This document shows positions 1 to 7,701 of a DNA stretch of 37,844 nucleotides, piece after piece. Within the stretch, counting starts at the first letter, position 1, and each line of letters begins with the position of its first letter. The stretch spans positions 1 to 37,844 of the forward strand of contig JAHFNO010000013.1 in assembly GCA_023267275.1 (NCBI GenBank). The letters are read 5' to 3'. The position numbers were made by a program, and so were the translations under genes. Source of the DNA: Candidatus Nomurabacteria bacterium (GTDB taxonomy: Bacteria; Patescibacteriota; Minisyncoccia; Phycocordibacterales; UBA9973). The notes under the pieces were generated by a model. The model did no database searches, was not told where the DNA came from, and worked only from the letters and a program-made list of their open reading frames with translations.

Positions 1-789
<789 letters not shown>

Positions 790-812
790 AAAAGCACATA
801 CAAAAGTAGTGC

Positions 813-980
813 TTAATAAATAAGATGGTAGATAAATGTGGTTGCTAGCAAATTGAATAATAATATAATAAAGAAAAACAAAAAATTATTCTGAGAACTT
901 CTCCTTTCAATTTTTTGTATATATTCAACAAGATCTGCTTCTGTTTTTATCCAACTGTATTTGTTTTTTAGCACAGCCAT
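813..980 (-). CDS. possible small single-TM protein between atpD and atpC
   Basis: A 55-codon ORF runs antisense in the gap between atpD and atpC. It starts with MAVLKNKYSW, continues with a charged segment (EADLVEYIQKIERR), and ends in a hydrophobic stretch from about residue 31 (NNFLFFFIILLFNLLATTF) that would span the membrane, leaving a few residues outside. The layout, polar N-terminus plus one C-terminal TM helix, is protein-like and accounts for most of an otherwise unexplained gap. I recognise no family, and there is no convincing ribosome-binding site or close -10 box. It could be chance in AT-rich DNA. A homologue in related genomes would decide it. Confidence 0.4.
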   Translation of the reverse strand: MAVLKNKYSWIKTEADLVEYIQKIERRSSQNNFLFFFIILLFNLLATTFIYHLIY

Positions 981-1025
981 AAAAAATGTTTTTGTTAATA
1001 AGCAAAATACTTTAATTTATACAAA

Positions 1026-1523
1026 ATGTCAACCAAACTCCTAAAACTTAAAATCGTCACCCCAGAACGTCTCATTCTTGAAGAGGAAGTTGAATCTGTA
1101 ACTATTCCAACAGTAGAAGGGGAGATTGGCGTATTTCCAGGACACCTTGCGCTTATTTCTGCAATCAAAAGTGGAGATATTGTTGCAAAGAAAAATGGGG
1201 AAGATATTCCAATGGCAGTCTCTGGTGGCTTCGTTGAAATACGTTCCGGATTTGTTAAGGACGGTCCTTTGCAGAGTGAGCACCGGGCTGAAAAGGACCG
1301 TCCTTCACAAACCGAAGTTGTAATTCTCGCCGATTTCGCCGAACATGTTGCAGAAATATCTCCTGACGCAATTGTAAAAGCAAAAGCACGTGCGGAAGAA
1401 CTCATGAAGCAAAAACAAAATGGAGAAGTAGTAGACTTCGAACATTTTGAATCTGAACTCGAACGCTCACTCACAAGAGTTAGAATTGCAGATAAGTGGA
1501 AGAAACGGAAGTACAGAATGTAA
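1026..1523 (+). CDS. atpC: ATP synthase epsilon subunit with in-frame palindromic insertion
   Basis: Epsilon subunit of F1, the rotor-attached regulator and coupling subunit. The N-terminal beta-sandwich is clear (LKIVTPERLILEEEVESVTIPTVEGEIGVFPGHL, split here only by eye), followed by AVSGGFVEI, then LADFAEHVAEIS and a charged C-terminal helix. At 165 residues it is longer than the usual 130-140. The excess is about 18-20 residues (FVKDGPLQSEHRAEKDRP) between GGFVEIRSG and TEVVILAD, a position where homologues normally run straight on. The inserted DNA is a palindromic element (1257-1305). The reading frame is kept. The insert falls at the end of the beta-sandwich in a loop-like position, so function may survive. 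The gene lies 236 bp after atpD and may have its own promoter (TTTAAT at 1011-1016). Confidence 0.95.
   Translation: MSTKLLKLKIVTPERLILEEEVESVTIPTVEGEIGVFPGHLALISAIKSGDIVAKKNGEDIPMAVSGGFVEIRSGFVKDGPLQSEHRAEKDRPSQTEVVILADFAEHVAEISPDAIVKAKARAEELMKQKQNGEVVDFEHFESELERSLTRVRIADKWKKRKYRM
1257..1305. repeat. palindromic element inserted in the atpC reading frame
   Basis: Perfect 14-bp inverted arms (AAGGACGGTCCTTT at 1257-1270 and its complement at 1292-1305) flank a 21-bp spacer. Each arm is itself an odd-length palindrome (AGGAC-N-GTCCT). The element coincides with the extra residues in the epsilon subunit, and the flanking coding sequence aligns with the normal family layout on both sides. No second copy was found in the window by eye. 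Confidence 0.8.
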
Positions 1524-1533
1524 ATTGTATTTT

Positions 1534-1637
1534 TTCCTCCCCTTACTGAGGGGAGGATTAAGGTGGGGTGATTACACTTTGAATTACCCCTCGCCTTGAT
1601 TACAAGACACTCCCCCTTGAAAATGGGGAGAGGAATC
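1534..1637. repeat. G/C-rich inverted repeat pair downstream of atpC
   Basis: A hairpin (CCTCCCC at 1536-1542 pairing with GGGGAGG at 1550-1556) continues into ATTAAGGTGGGGT. A degraded, inverted copy of the same pattern follows at about 1586-1637 (ACCCCTCGCCTT, then CTCCCCCTTGAAAATGGGGAGAGGA). This resembles dispersed intergenic repeats of the CTCCCC...GGGGAG type seen in many bacterial genomes. It may also slow or end transcription after atpC, though no T-run follows the stem. Confidence 0.6.
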
Positions 1638-1659
1638 CACAACTTGTTGTAAAAAATCT

Positions 1660-1687
1660 TTGCAAAAATATAGTATGCAGGTATAAT
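1660..1687 (+). promoter_or_regulatory. sigma70-like promoter with no gene after it
   Basis: TTGCAA (1660-1665), a 16-nt spacer and a consensus TATAAT (1682-1687) form one of the best promoters in the window. Transcription would begin near 1694 and meet a terminator hairpin only about 25 nt later. No ORF lies between. Confidence 0.55.
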
Positions 1688-1718
1688 ACTTGTATAAGTG
1701 GTCGACAAAAAAAGAAAG

Positions 1719-1746
1719 AGCCCTCGTTGCCTATCAGCGAAGGGCT
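1719..1746. terminator. bidirectional intrinsic terminator
   Basis: AGCCCT (1719-1724) pairs with AGGGCT (1741-1746), extended inward by CG/CG with one bulged A. It is flanked by an A-run on the left and TTTTTCTTTTTC on the right, so it can end transcripts in both directions. Confidence 0.6.
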
Positions 1747-1783
1747 TTTTCTTTTTCTCATTTTGTATTTTTATATAAAAAAA

Positions 1784-1805
1784 TCCCCACACGATTGTGT
1801 GGGGA
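1784..1805 (-). terminator. terminator of the lipoprotein gene
   Basis: A perfect 9-bp stem (TCCCCACAC/GTGTGGGGA) with loop GATT lies 60 bp after the stop of the minus-strand lipoprotein gene. In that direction it is followed by seven T residues (complement of 1777-1783). Confidence 0.75.
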
Positions 1806-1864
1806 AGTGTTCGTTTTCGAACAGAATTCACTTTAGTTCATAAGATAGTCTAAGGGGCTGATTA

Positions 1865-2392
1865 TTACTGCGCGTTGTATCTGTATGCAGCAATTCTTTT
1901 TGCTAAATGTTGTTTTACTATAGGGGATTTGTATCCCTGATGTTTGAGTACAACCCAACCATCAAATGTTACATATTGGCTCAAGCGAGGCAATGCCTTG
2001 CTTGTTTTGTACCAGTTAATATCGAAGCCGGTTGCAGATAAATTAAAGTCAACTGTAATCCCGGTTATAACTTGGGGCAACGTGAACCAGCTCGCTACTT
2101 GTTTGATTTCAATAATATAAGCGACAAAATCGCTCATATTTCTGTCTGGCTGTGTAAAGCCAGCATAGAAACCATTAATTGAAGAATCAAAAAACCATTG
2201 AGATGAATCTATCGTAAATTCATTCATAAACACCGTATCATACAGTGGTGTTGTCACTGTCGTTGTAGGTGTTACTACCGGCGATGTGCCATTGTTACTT
2301 GGTGTAGTTGGTTGCACGTTGTAGTTGTTTGTTGTTTTACAACTACCAAAAGTGAGGGCAATCAATACCCCTAAAATTGCGAACTTTTTCAT
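1865..2392 (-). CDS. predicted lipoprotein of Bacteroidota type
   Basis: A 175-residue secreted protein. The N-terminus MKKFAILGVLIALTFGSC is a lipoprotein signal peptide with the lipobox Cys at residue 18. A Thr/Pro/Asn-rich linker follows (residues 20-50), then a roughly 120-residue globular domain with many aromatics that I do not recognise. The short LTFGSCK lipobox followed by a threonine-rich linker is typical of Bacteroidota lipoproteins. The gene has a TATAAT box with a leader of about 35 nt reading ATTTAATAACAGAGAAACATG-like sequence, unlike the leaderless pattern of most neighbours but like the leader of the T9SS-type gene at 26506-28011. A terminator at 1784-1805 closes the unit. 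Function unknown; acquisition by transfer is inferred. Confidence 0.75.
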   Translation of the reverse strand: MKKFAILGVLIALTFGSCKTTNNYNVQPTTPSNNGTSPVVTPTTTVTTPLYDTVFMNEFTIDSSQWFFDSSINGFYAGFTQPDRNMSDFVAYIIEIKQVASWFTLPQVITGITVDFNLSATGFDINWYKTSKALPRLSQYVTFDGWVVLKHQGYKSPIVKQHLAKRIAAYRYNAQ

Positions 2393-2594
2393 GTTTCTCT
2401 GTTATTAAATTAGAAAGAATTTTCTAAAAATATTATACACTACATATACAAAAAAGTCAACTAATCTGCCAAAGCATGGTTGTGATACTATATATGCATA
2501 TGGATCCGGTAGTAGAAAATGACATTGAAAGGATACATTAATTTAGATTTGAGGGTACAAGTGTCGAAATTTTTACTTACATAAATTAACAGGT

Positions 2595-3473
2595 ATGACT
2601 GCTCTTTTAAGAGCTATGTCATTTCTCACTAACCGGATGGAAATCGTAAAATCAGATGGTGTAAAAGAGAAGTTTAGCGCAGATAAGTTTTGCCTTTCTA
2701 TGCGCAAGGCGGGTGCTCCACGCGAGGTTGCCGACACAGTATGTAAAGCTGTTTCAAACAATATTCCTCCGAATGCATCGACGACTACTATCTTTCGCAA
2801 GGCGCTGAAATATTTGGTAAAAGAAAGTCCAGAAGTTGCTGCTCGATACAGTTTGCGACGTGCGATTGAAGCTCTTGGACCCGCAGGATTTGTGTTTGAA
2901 CAATATTTTGAAACTGTTTTACAAGCGTATGATTTTACAACAAAACGGGATGTGATTTTGAAGGGCAAATGTGTTTCGCACGAGATCGACATCATTGCCG
3001 AAACAGGAAGCAAACGTTTTCTTGTGGAAGCAAAATATCACAACATTCCACGACTCAAAACGCATGTCGATGTCATTATGTATGCCGATGCGCGACTCAT
3101 CGATGTGCTCGGCAACGAATCAGAATCAAACAAAAAGAAATTTGAATACGGTATGTGGGTGGTAACCAATACAAAGTTTACCGATACAGCAATAGAATAT
3201 GCAAAATGTCGTGGTATCCGTCTCACCGGATGGAATTATCCGCGTGGTGCGAGCCTTGAAGATATTATTGCTGATAAAAAAATGTATCCGGTCACAATCC
3301 TACCATCGCTTCCAAAATTGTTATTACCAATACTCGCACAAAAAAATATTATTCTTGTGCAGGATTTGATTACATACGATATCGAAAGCATGATACGACA
3401 ATTTGGTATTACACGAGAAGTAGCCGCAAAACTTATCAACGAAGTTTCCGCAATAATCGGACCAAAACAATAG
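2595..3473 (+). CDS. ATP-cone and Mrr/PD-(D/E)XK nuclease-like protein
   Basis: The N-terminal ~90 residues match an ATP-cone (VKSDGVKEKFSADKFCLSMRK...; EVAARYSLRRAIEALGP), the nucleotide-sensing domain known from ribonucleotide reductases and NrdR. Around residues 125-150 comes HEIDIIAETGSKRFLVEAKYH, the D...E-x-K signature of a PD-(D/E)XK fold of the Mrr type. The C-terminal ~60 residues (LAQKNIILVQDLITYD...) look like a helix-hairpin-helix-type DNA-binding segment. Together this suggests a nucleotide-responsive DNA endonuclease; substrate unknown. The start at 2595 has no good ribosome-binding site; the internal ATG at 2637 (MEIVKSDGV) would begin right at the ATP-cone and is an equal candidate. 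rsmI follows after 3 nt, so the two are co-transcribed. Confidence 0.8.
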   Translation: MTALLRAMSFLTNRMEIVKSDGVKEKFSADKFCLSMRKAGAPREVADTVCKAVSNNIPPNASTTTIFRKALKYLVKESPEVAARYSLRRAIEALGPAGFVFEQYFETVLQAYDFTTKRDVILKGKCVSHEIDIIAETGSKRFLVEAKYHNIPRLKTHVDVIMYADARLIDVLGNESESNKKKFEYGMWVVTNTKFTDTAIEYAKCRGIRLTGWNYPRGASLEDIIADKKMYPVTILPSLPKLLLPILAQKNIILVQDLITYDIESMIRQFGITREVAAKLINEVSAIIGPKQ

Positions 3474-3476
3474 AAC

Positions 3477-4199
3477 ATGAAAACACGGGAACATAAAAAC
3501 AAAACCCAAGAAAATTCCGTTGGAATTTTATACGTGGTTGCCACTCCGATAGGTAATCTCGAAGACATTACACTCCGAGCTCTTCGTGTACTCAAGGAGG
3601 TGTCACTCGTGCTTTGTGAAGATACGCGTCATTCACGAATACTTCTTTCTCATTATGGTATTACCACGAAGACCGAGAGTTATCACGCACGGTCAGACGA
3701 TGCAAAAATGCGTGGCATTGCAAATCGTCTTATTGAAGGTGAAAATCTTGCTCTTATTTCTGATGCGGGCACACCGCTCATTTCAGATCCTGGTTCACCA
3801 CTCCTTATATATTTACGAGAAACACTTGGTGAAGATTTTCATGTTGTTCCGATTCCGGGAGTGAGCGCACTTACAACGGCACTTTCCGTAGTTCCTGTAC
3901 CAAGTGGCAGATTTTCATTTATTGGTTTTATTCCACACAAAAAGGGAAGACAGACTGCCATCAAAGCCATGAAGGAGAGTGAAGATTCTGTTGTTTGTTA
4001 CGAATCGTCACATCGCATTGTAAAACTCCTCAGTGAACTCGAAGAATTTTTCCCAGAAGCTCATGTTTGGATTGCTCGCGAACTCACAAAACAATTTGAG
4101 GAAATCAAAGAGGGAAGTCCTGCCGAATTAAAAGCACTCCTCGAATCAAAACCCGAAAAACAAAAAGGCGAATTTGTAGTTATAGTTTCAAAAAAGTAG
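3477..4199 (+). CDS. rsmI: 16S rRNA (cytidine-1402-2'-O)-methyltransferase
   Basis: RsmI uses S-adenosylmethionine to 2'-O-methylate C1402 of 16S rRNA in the decoding centre. The 240-residue protein has the tetrapyrrole-methylase fold signatures: LYVVATPIGNLEDITLRALRVL near the N-terminus, LCEDTRHSRILL, the ALISDAGTPLISDPGSPL glycine-rich loop, and VIPGVSALTTALSVVPVPSGRFSFIGFIP. The C-terminal region WIARELTKQFEEIKEGS is also characteristic. Length is slightly below the bacterial average, without the extra C-terminal domain. It follows the ATP-cone/nuclease gene by 3 nt. A promoter for the next gene overlaps its end. Confidence 0.96.
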   Translation: MKTREHKNKTQENSVGILYVVATPIGNLEDITLRALRVLKEVSLVLCEDTRHSRILLSHYGITTKTESYHARSDDAKMRGIANRLIEGENLALISDAGTPLISDPGSPLLIYLRETLGEDFHVVPIPGVSALTTALSVVPVPSGRFSFIGFIPHKKGRQTAIKAMKESEDSVVCYESSHRIVKLLSELEEFFPEAHVWIARELTKQFEEIKEGSPAELKALLESKPEKQKGEFVVIVSKK

Positions 4200-4208
4200 T
4201 TTTTGCGT

Positions 4209-4220
4209 TATACTAGATGC
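4209..4220 (+). promoter_or_regulatory. -10 box placing the start at 4221
   Basis: TATACT (4209-4214) lies 6 nt before the ATG at 4221, with TTTCAA 17 nt upstream (4186-4191). The expected transcription start coincides with the ATG. Confidence 0.55.
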
Positions 4221-4436
4221 ATGCGTTACTTACACGAAAAACTTATTATCGGTGGCGGTATTTGGCTTGTTGTTTTGCCATACACAGGTCTTCCAAGTAG
4301 TTGGAAAACCGTACTTACTATTCTTACTGGACTCATGTTTTTGTACAGCGGTCTTTTGCAATACAAGAAAGTAAAAAATGCGAATCGAATGGAAGGAGTA
4401 GAGACAAAAACAGAAACGTTTACCGAAGTGATATAA
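4221..4436 (+). CDS. small two-TM membrane protein
   Basis: A 71-residue protein with two hydrophobic segments (about 8-24, LIIGGGIWLVVLPYTGLP, and 30-48, VLTILTGLMFLYSGLLQY) joined by a short turn and followed by a charged cytoplasmic tail ending in KTETFTEVI. The ATG at 4221 is preferred to a TTG at 4203 because a -10 box lies between them, 6 nt before the ATG. I recognise no family. It is followed 7 nt later by the secreted-protein gene at 4444, which has its own -10 box inside the 3' end of this gene. Confidence 0.65.
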   Translation: MRYLHEKLIIGGGIWLVVLPYTGLPSSWKTVLTILTGLMFLYSGLLQYKKVKNANRMEGVETKTETFTEVI

Positions 4437-4443
4437 TACAATA
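4432..4443 (+). promoter_or_regulatory. -10 box for the gene at 4444
   Basis: Consensus TATAAT (4432-4437) overlaps the stop region of the preceding gene and lies 6 nt before ATG 4444, a leaderless arrangement. Confidence 0.6.
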
Positions 4444-5583
4444 ATGCAGCTACCTCATAAAAAATATGTCTGGTATATCGGAGGTGCTTTTGTTGTGGCT
4501 TGCGCGATGTACTTTGTTGTACCGCATTTCTTTGGCGTGAGTTACAATCGCGCTGATGCTGATGTTGCAGCAAAAGTAGATGCAAAGACAGAAACGACGG
4601 CGCCTGTAGCACCGCTCGTGCTTGATACTGTCGCGTACGATGCAAAATTGCTCGCACTCGCAAATCTACCACCACCACTTCCTCCTACACCCGCAAAAGA
4701 GATTACAAACAAAGATGGAACAAAGACGGTCGTTCCAGCAAAAGTACCTGCGCCAATTGCTTACAAATGGCCAGTAAAAACCGTGTACCCGATTGCAGGA
4801 GCGCTTCTTCCATTCAATCGTATCGTTGCGTATTATGGCAATTTCTATTCCAAAGGCATGGGTGTACTTGGCCAATATCCGCCAGACGAGATGCTTCAGC
4901 GTTTGACGACTGAAGTTGAAAAATGGAAGGCTGCCGATCCTACCACTCCAGTGATTCCCGCTATCGACTATATTGCCGTGACTGCACAAGGAAGTCCTGG
5001 TGTAGCAAAAAAATATCGTTTACGAATGCCAGACTCAGAGATAGACAAGGCGCTTGTACTTGCCGACAAAATGCACGGCATTGTTATTCTTGAAATCCAA
5101 CCAGGGCTTTCAACATTTCAAACAGAAATTCCCGAACTCGAAAAATATTTGAAAATGCCACAGGTGCATCTTGCAATGGATCCAGAATTTTCAATGAAGA
5201 GTGGAGCAAAACCAGGTACTGAAATCGGCACGATTGATGCTACTGATGCAAATTGGGCTGCACAATATCTTGCAAATCTTGTTCGTACCTACAATCTTCC
5301 ACCAAAAATTTTGATTCTACATCGTTTTACTGCGCCGATGATTACCAACGCCAAAAGTATCAAACCATTGCCTGAAGTACAAATAGTAATGGATATGGAC
5401 GGTTGGGGATCACCTGCAAAGAAGAACGGTACATACAAAAATGTTGTCGCACACGAGCCAGTACAATTTACTGGATTTAAGTTGTTCTACAAAAATGATT
5501 TGCGTGCACCATCTACGCGCATGCTCACCACGGCCGACATACTCAGTTTGACACCTCGTCCTTCTTTCATTCAATATCAATAA
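4444..5583 (+). CDS. secreted or membrane-anchored protein of unknown function
   Basis: A 379-residue protein with an N-terminal TM anchor or uncleaved signal (about residues 9-28, YVWYIGGAFVVACAMYFVVP), an Ala/Pro/Thr-rich linker to about residue 110, and a long extracytoplasmic domain. The domain carries the segments RIVAYYGNFYSKGMGVLGQYPPDEML, VILEIQPG, HLAMDPEFSM and VQIVMDMDGWG, which alternate hydrophobic strands with acidic ends and suggest a TIM-barrel or glycosidase-like fold. This is a fold guess, not a family match. The YGN...MGVLGQYPP pattern recalls uncharacterised secreted proteins in actinobacteria. A hairpin at 5593-5622 follows. Function unknown. Confidence 0.7.
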   Translation: MQLPHKKYVWYIGGAFVVACAMYFVVPHFFGVSYNRADADVAAKVDAKTETTAPVAPLVLDTVAYDAKLLALANLPPPLPPTPAKEITNKDGTKTVVPAKVPAPIAYKWPVKTVYPIAGALLPFNRIVAYYGNFYSKGMGVLGQYPPDEMLQRLTTEVEKWKAADPTTPVIPAIDYIAVTAQGSPGVAKKYRLRMPDSEIDKALVLADKMHGIVILEIQPGLSTFQTEIPELEKYLKMPQVHLAMDPEFSMKSGAKPGTEIGTIDATDANWAAQYLANLVRTYNLPPKILILHRFTAPMITNAKSIKPLPEVQIVMDMDGWGSPAKKNGTYKNVVAHEPVQFTGFKLFYKNDLRAPSTRMLTTADILSLTPRPSFIQYQ

Positions 5584-5592
5584 ATAGGAGTT

Positions 5593-5622
5593 ATCAACGT
5601 ACAATTTTTATTGTTCGTTGAT
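5593..5622. repeat. inverted repeat overlapping the ctp promoter region
   Basis: Arms of 13 bp (ATCAACGTACAAT at 5593-5605; ATTGTTCGTTGAT at 5610-5622) pair with one mismatch around a TTTT loop. It sits 10 bp after the previous stop and ends at the first base of the TATACT box of the next gene, so it could be a weak terminator or an operator. Confidence 0.5.
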
Positions 5623-5635
5623 ATACTTTATATAT
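5622..5635 (+). promoter_or_regulatory. -10 box for the S41 protease gene
   Basis: TATACT (5622-5627) lies 8 nt before ATG 5636. This argues for that start over an upstream TTG at 5618. Confidence 0.55.
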
Positions 5636-6856
5636 ATGAAAACCAAAACAAAAATTTTATTTATCGCGGGCTCAGTGTTTGTGCTTGCGAGTGTTTTTGC
5701 TCTTGGTATGTACATTGGCTACGCACATCGTCCATACGAATCTCGCATCGGAAATGTTATAGACAAAGAAGTTCCTGCTGGAGATACTGCCGACTTCGAA
5801 CCGTTCTGGAAAGTATGGAGCATTATTGATCAAGAGCACCCTGGTGCGGACAAGATTACCGCGCAACAGCGCGTGTACGGTGCTATCAAGGGATTGGTAA
5901 GCTCACTAGACGATCCATATTCTGTATATTTTCCTCCACAGGATTCAAAAGATTTTCACGATACAATCAATGGTAGTTTTGAAGGTATTGGAATGGAAGT
6001 AGGAATTAAAGACAAAATTCTTACTGTCATTGCTCCACTCAAAGATACGCCGTCTGAAAAAGCAGGTATCAAGGCTGGTGATAAAATCATCAAAATTGAT
6101 ACAACAAGCACAAATGATATGTCTGTCGATAAGGCAGTTCAACTTATTCGTGGCGTCGCTGGTACTATTGTGAAGCTTACAATTTTCCGCGATGGTGATA
6201 CAAAGCCACGCGAGATTGCGGTTACGCGTGAAGTAATCAATATTCCTACACTCGATGCAAAGCTTCGACCGGACGGAGTATTTGATATTCAACTTTACAA
6301 TTTTAGTGCCTCTTCCGCGAGTTTGATGTCACAAGCGTTGCATCAGTTTGCAAAAAGTGGATCGACAAAACTCATTATTGATTTGCGTGGAAATCCCGGA
6401 GGCTATCTTGATTCTGCTGTTGATATCGCAAGTTACTTCTTGCCTGAGGGTGACACGATTGTACAAGAAGATTTCGGTACAAACGGCGCTCCTCGACTCT
6501 ATCGCAGTAAGGGATATGAATTGCTCAATTTAAAAAAAATAAAAGTGGCTGTGCTTGTCGACAAAGGTTCTGCTTCTGCATCTGAAATTCTTGCCGGTGC
6601 ACTTTCTGAACACGGTGTGGCTCCACTTATCGGAGAAACTACTTATGGAAAAGGTTCGGTGCAAAAGGTGATGGACGTTACTGATAACACGACACTTAAG
6701 CTTACGATTGCAAAATGGCTCACTCCAAATGGTATCTCTATTTCTCTAAAAGGCCTGACTCCAACAATCCCTGTGGCTGTAACAGATCAAGATATTGCAA
6801 ACAAAGCGGATCCTGTTCTCAATCGTGCACTAGAATATTTCAAAACAGGAAAATAG
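5636..6856 (+). CDS. S41 family C-terminal processing protease
   Basis: A 406-residue CtpA-type serine protease that degrades or trims envelope proteins from the outer face of the membrane. Order of parts: TM anchor at about residues 6-26, the S41 N-terminal helical segment (FWKVWSIIDQEHPG), a PDZ domain at about 95-175 (FEGIGMEVGIKD...PSEKAGIKAGDKIIKID), then the catalytic domain with LIIDLRGNPGGYLDSAVDIAS, GSASASEILAGAL (nucleophile Ser near 314) and TYGKGSVQ (general base Lys near 339). The Ser-Lys spacing of 25 equals that of Prc/CtpA, so it should be active. The start at 5636 is chosen from the TATACT box 8 nt upstream. Confidence 0.95.
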   Translation: MKTKTKILFIAGSVFVLASVFALGMYIGYAHRPYESRIGNVIDKEVPAGDTADFEPFWKVWSIIDQEHPGADKITAQQRVYGAIKGLVSSLDDPYSVYFPPQDSKDFHDTINGSFEGIGMEVGIKDKILTVIAPLKDTPSEKAGIKAGDKIIKIDTTSTNDMSVDKAVQLIRGVAGTIVKLTIFRDGDTKPREIAVTREVINIPTLDAKLRPDGVFDIQLYNFSASSASLMSQALHQFAKSGSTKLIIDLRGNPGGYLDSAVDIASYFLPEGDTIVQEDFGTNGAPRLYRSKGYELLNLKKIKVAVLVDKGSASASEILAGALSEHGVAPLIGETTYGKGSVQKVMDVTDNTTLKLTIAKWLTPNGISISLKGLTPTIPVAVTDQDIANKADPVLNRALEYFKTGK

Positions 6857-6918
6857 TTAGAATTAGGCTCTAGATAATTAGGCGCTAGGGATTGAGGGGT
6901 GGTGCATTTGTTGCATTG

Positions 6919-6950
6919 TGTCATCCTGAACTTGATTCAGGATCCATGAC
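6919..6950 (+). repeat. dispersed TGTCATCCTGAACTTG repeat, copy 1
   Basis: A short palindromic repeat: TGTCAT, then CCTGAA-CTTGA-TTCAGG, then ATCCATGAC. Five further copies or variants occur in the window (9803, 11543, 28739, 35934 and 35984). Confidence 0.75.
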
Positions 6951-6966
6951 TTTTTTGTATTTTTCA

Positions 6967-6980
6967 TATAATATGGAGGC
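6967..6980 (+). promoter_or_regulatory. -10 box for rplI
   Basis: Consensus TATAAT (6967-6972) lies 8 nt before ATG 6981. A GGAGG string (6975-6979) sits in the gap but only 1 nt from the ATG, too close to act as a Shine-Dalgarno site. Confidence 0.6.
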
Positions 6981-7424
6981 ATGAAAGTCATATTCATCAA
7001 AGACCTCAAAGGAGTAGGGTATAAGAACGATATCAAGGACCAGCCAGATGGCTACGCCCGCAATTTCTTGTTACCAAGGGGGTATGTAGTACCTGCCACT
7101 GCCGAGGCGATCAAAAAAGTTGAACGAGCTCAGAATGAAATCCGTGTTGAAAAGGAAGTCCAGACCGATCTCTTCAAGCGCAATCTAGAAGCTATCAATG
7201 GCGCTGGTGTCACCATCAAGGCAAAGACAAATGAGAAGGGACACCTTTTTAAAGCAATTCACGCAAAAGACATCGCTGATGCACTTAAAAAAGATTTACG
7301 CATTATCATCTCTTCAGAATATATAAAAGTAGTTGAACCAATAAAAGAAACAGGCACATTCACTATTGGTGTTGAAGCACTTGGAATGAAGGAATCAATT
7401 ACTGTAAATATTATAAAGGCATAA
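6981..7424 (+). CDS. rplI: 50S ribosomal protein bL9
   Basis: bL9 is the elongated large-subunit protein that helps keep reading frame and limits ribosome stacking. The N-terminal RNA-binding domain is diagnostic: MKVIFIKDLKGVGYKNDIKD, PDGYARNFLLPRGYVVPAT. It is followed by the connecting helix (VERAQNEIRVEKEVQTDLFKR) and a C-terminal domain to residue 147, the normal length. Some Candidate Phyla Radiation lineages lack bL9, so its presence is mildly informative and fits a Parcubacteria-like origin. It is a single-gene unit with its own -10 box and a strong terminator at 7436-7462. Confidence 0.97.
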   Translation: MKVIFIKDLKGVGYKNDIKDQPDGYARNFLLPRGYVVPATAEAIKKVERAQNEIRVEKEVQTDLFKRNLEAINGAGVTIKAKTNEKGHLFKAIHAKDIADALKKDLRIIISSEYIKVVEPIKETGTFTIGVEALGMKESITVNIIKA

Positions 7425-7435
7425 TATAACTAAAA

Positions 7436-7462
7436 CAAAACCCGCACATCAGTGCGGGTTTT
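7436..7462. terminator. bidirectional terminator between rplI and a convergent gene
   Basis: CCCGCAC (7441-7447) pairs with GTGCGGG (7452-7458) around loop ATCA. A/T runs lie on both sides (AAACAAAA before, TTTTGTT after), serving rplI and the convergent small gene ending at 7468. Confidence 0.85.
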
Positions 7463-7467
7463 GTTAA

Positions 7468-7692
7468 TTATTTTTTATCTGGGTACTCAGTGAATCCTGG
7501 TTCATCAGTAACACGCCAATTTAGTTTTAAAAAAATATTTTCGTGAAAACAATTTCTATCAGAAAATATTTGTTGTTGAGGTCTTGTTTTGTCTGTTGGA
7601 TAGTCAAAATGAGTTGTAATCGCAATAACTTCATCCTGTATATCTTCTCCACAGAAACAGCAAACATAACCTCCGTGATTTTCTTTATTCAT
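7468..7692 (-). CDS. small cysteine-rich protein, possible zinc site
   Basis: A 74-residue cytoplasmic protein, downstream of rpmA by 9 bp and so probably co-transcribed with it. The N-terminal GGYVCCFCGEDIQDE has a C-x-x-C pair, and a later DRNCFHENIF supplies Cys and His, enough for one zinc site. The C-terminus is aromatic and charged (LNWRVTDEPGFTEYPDKK). I recognise no family. Related-looking CxxC proteins are common as small hypotheticals. Confidence rests on the coding look and operon position. Confidence 0.65.
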   Translation of the reverse strand: MNKENHGGYVCCFCGEDIQDEVIAITTHFDYPTDKTRPQQQIFSDRNCFHENIFLKLNWRVTDEPGFTEYPDKK

Positions 7693-7701
7693 AATTTTTA
7701 T

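Noticed and set aside
995-1831. Long minus-strand ORF covering atpC and the repeats
   Set aside because: It is antisense to the clear epsilon subunit and reads through repeats, with low-complexity Lys and Ser content.
2494-2541. 15-codon ORF after an extended -10-like GATACT box
   Set aside because: Too short to support as a gene. It might be a leader peptide for the gene at 2595, but nothing else backs this.
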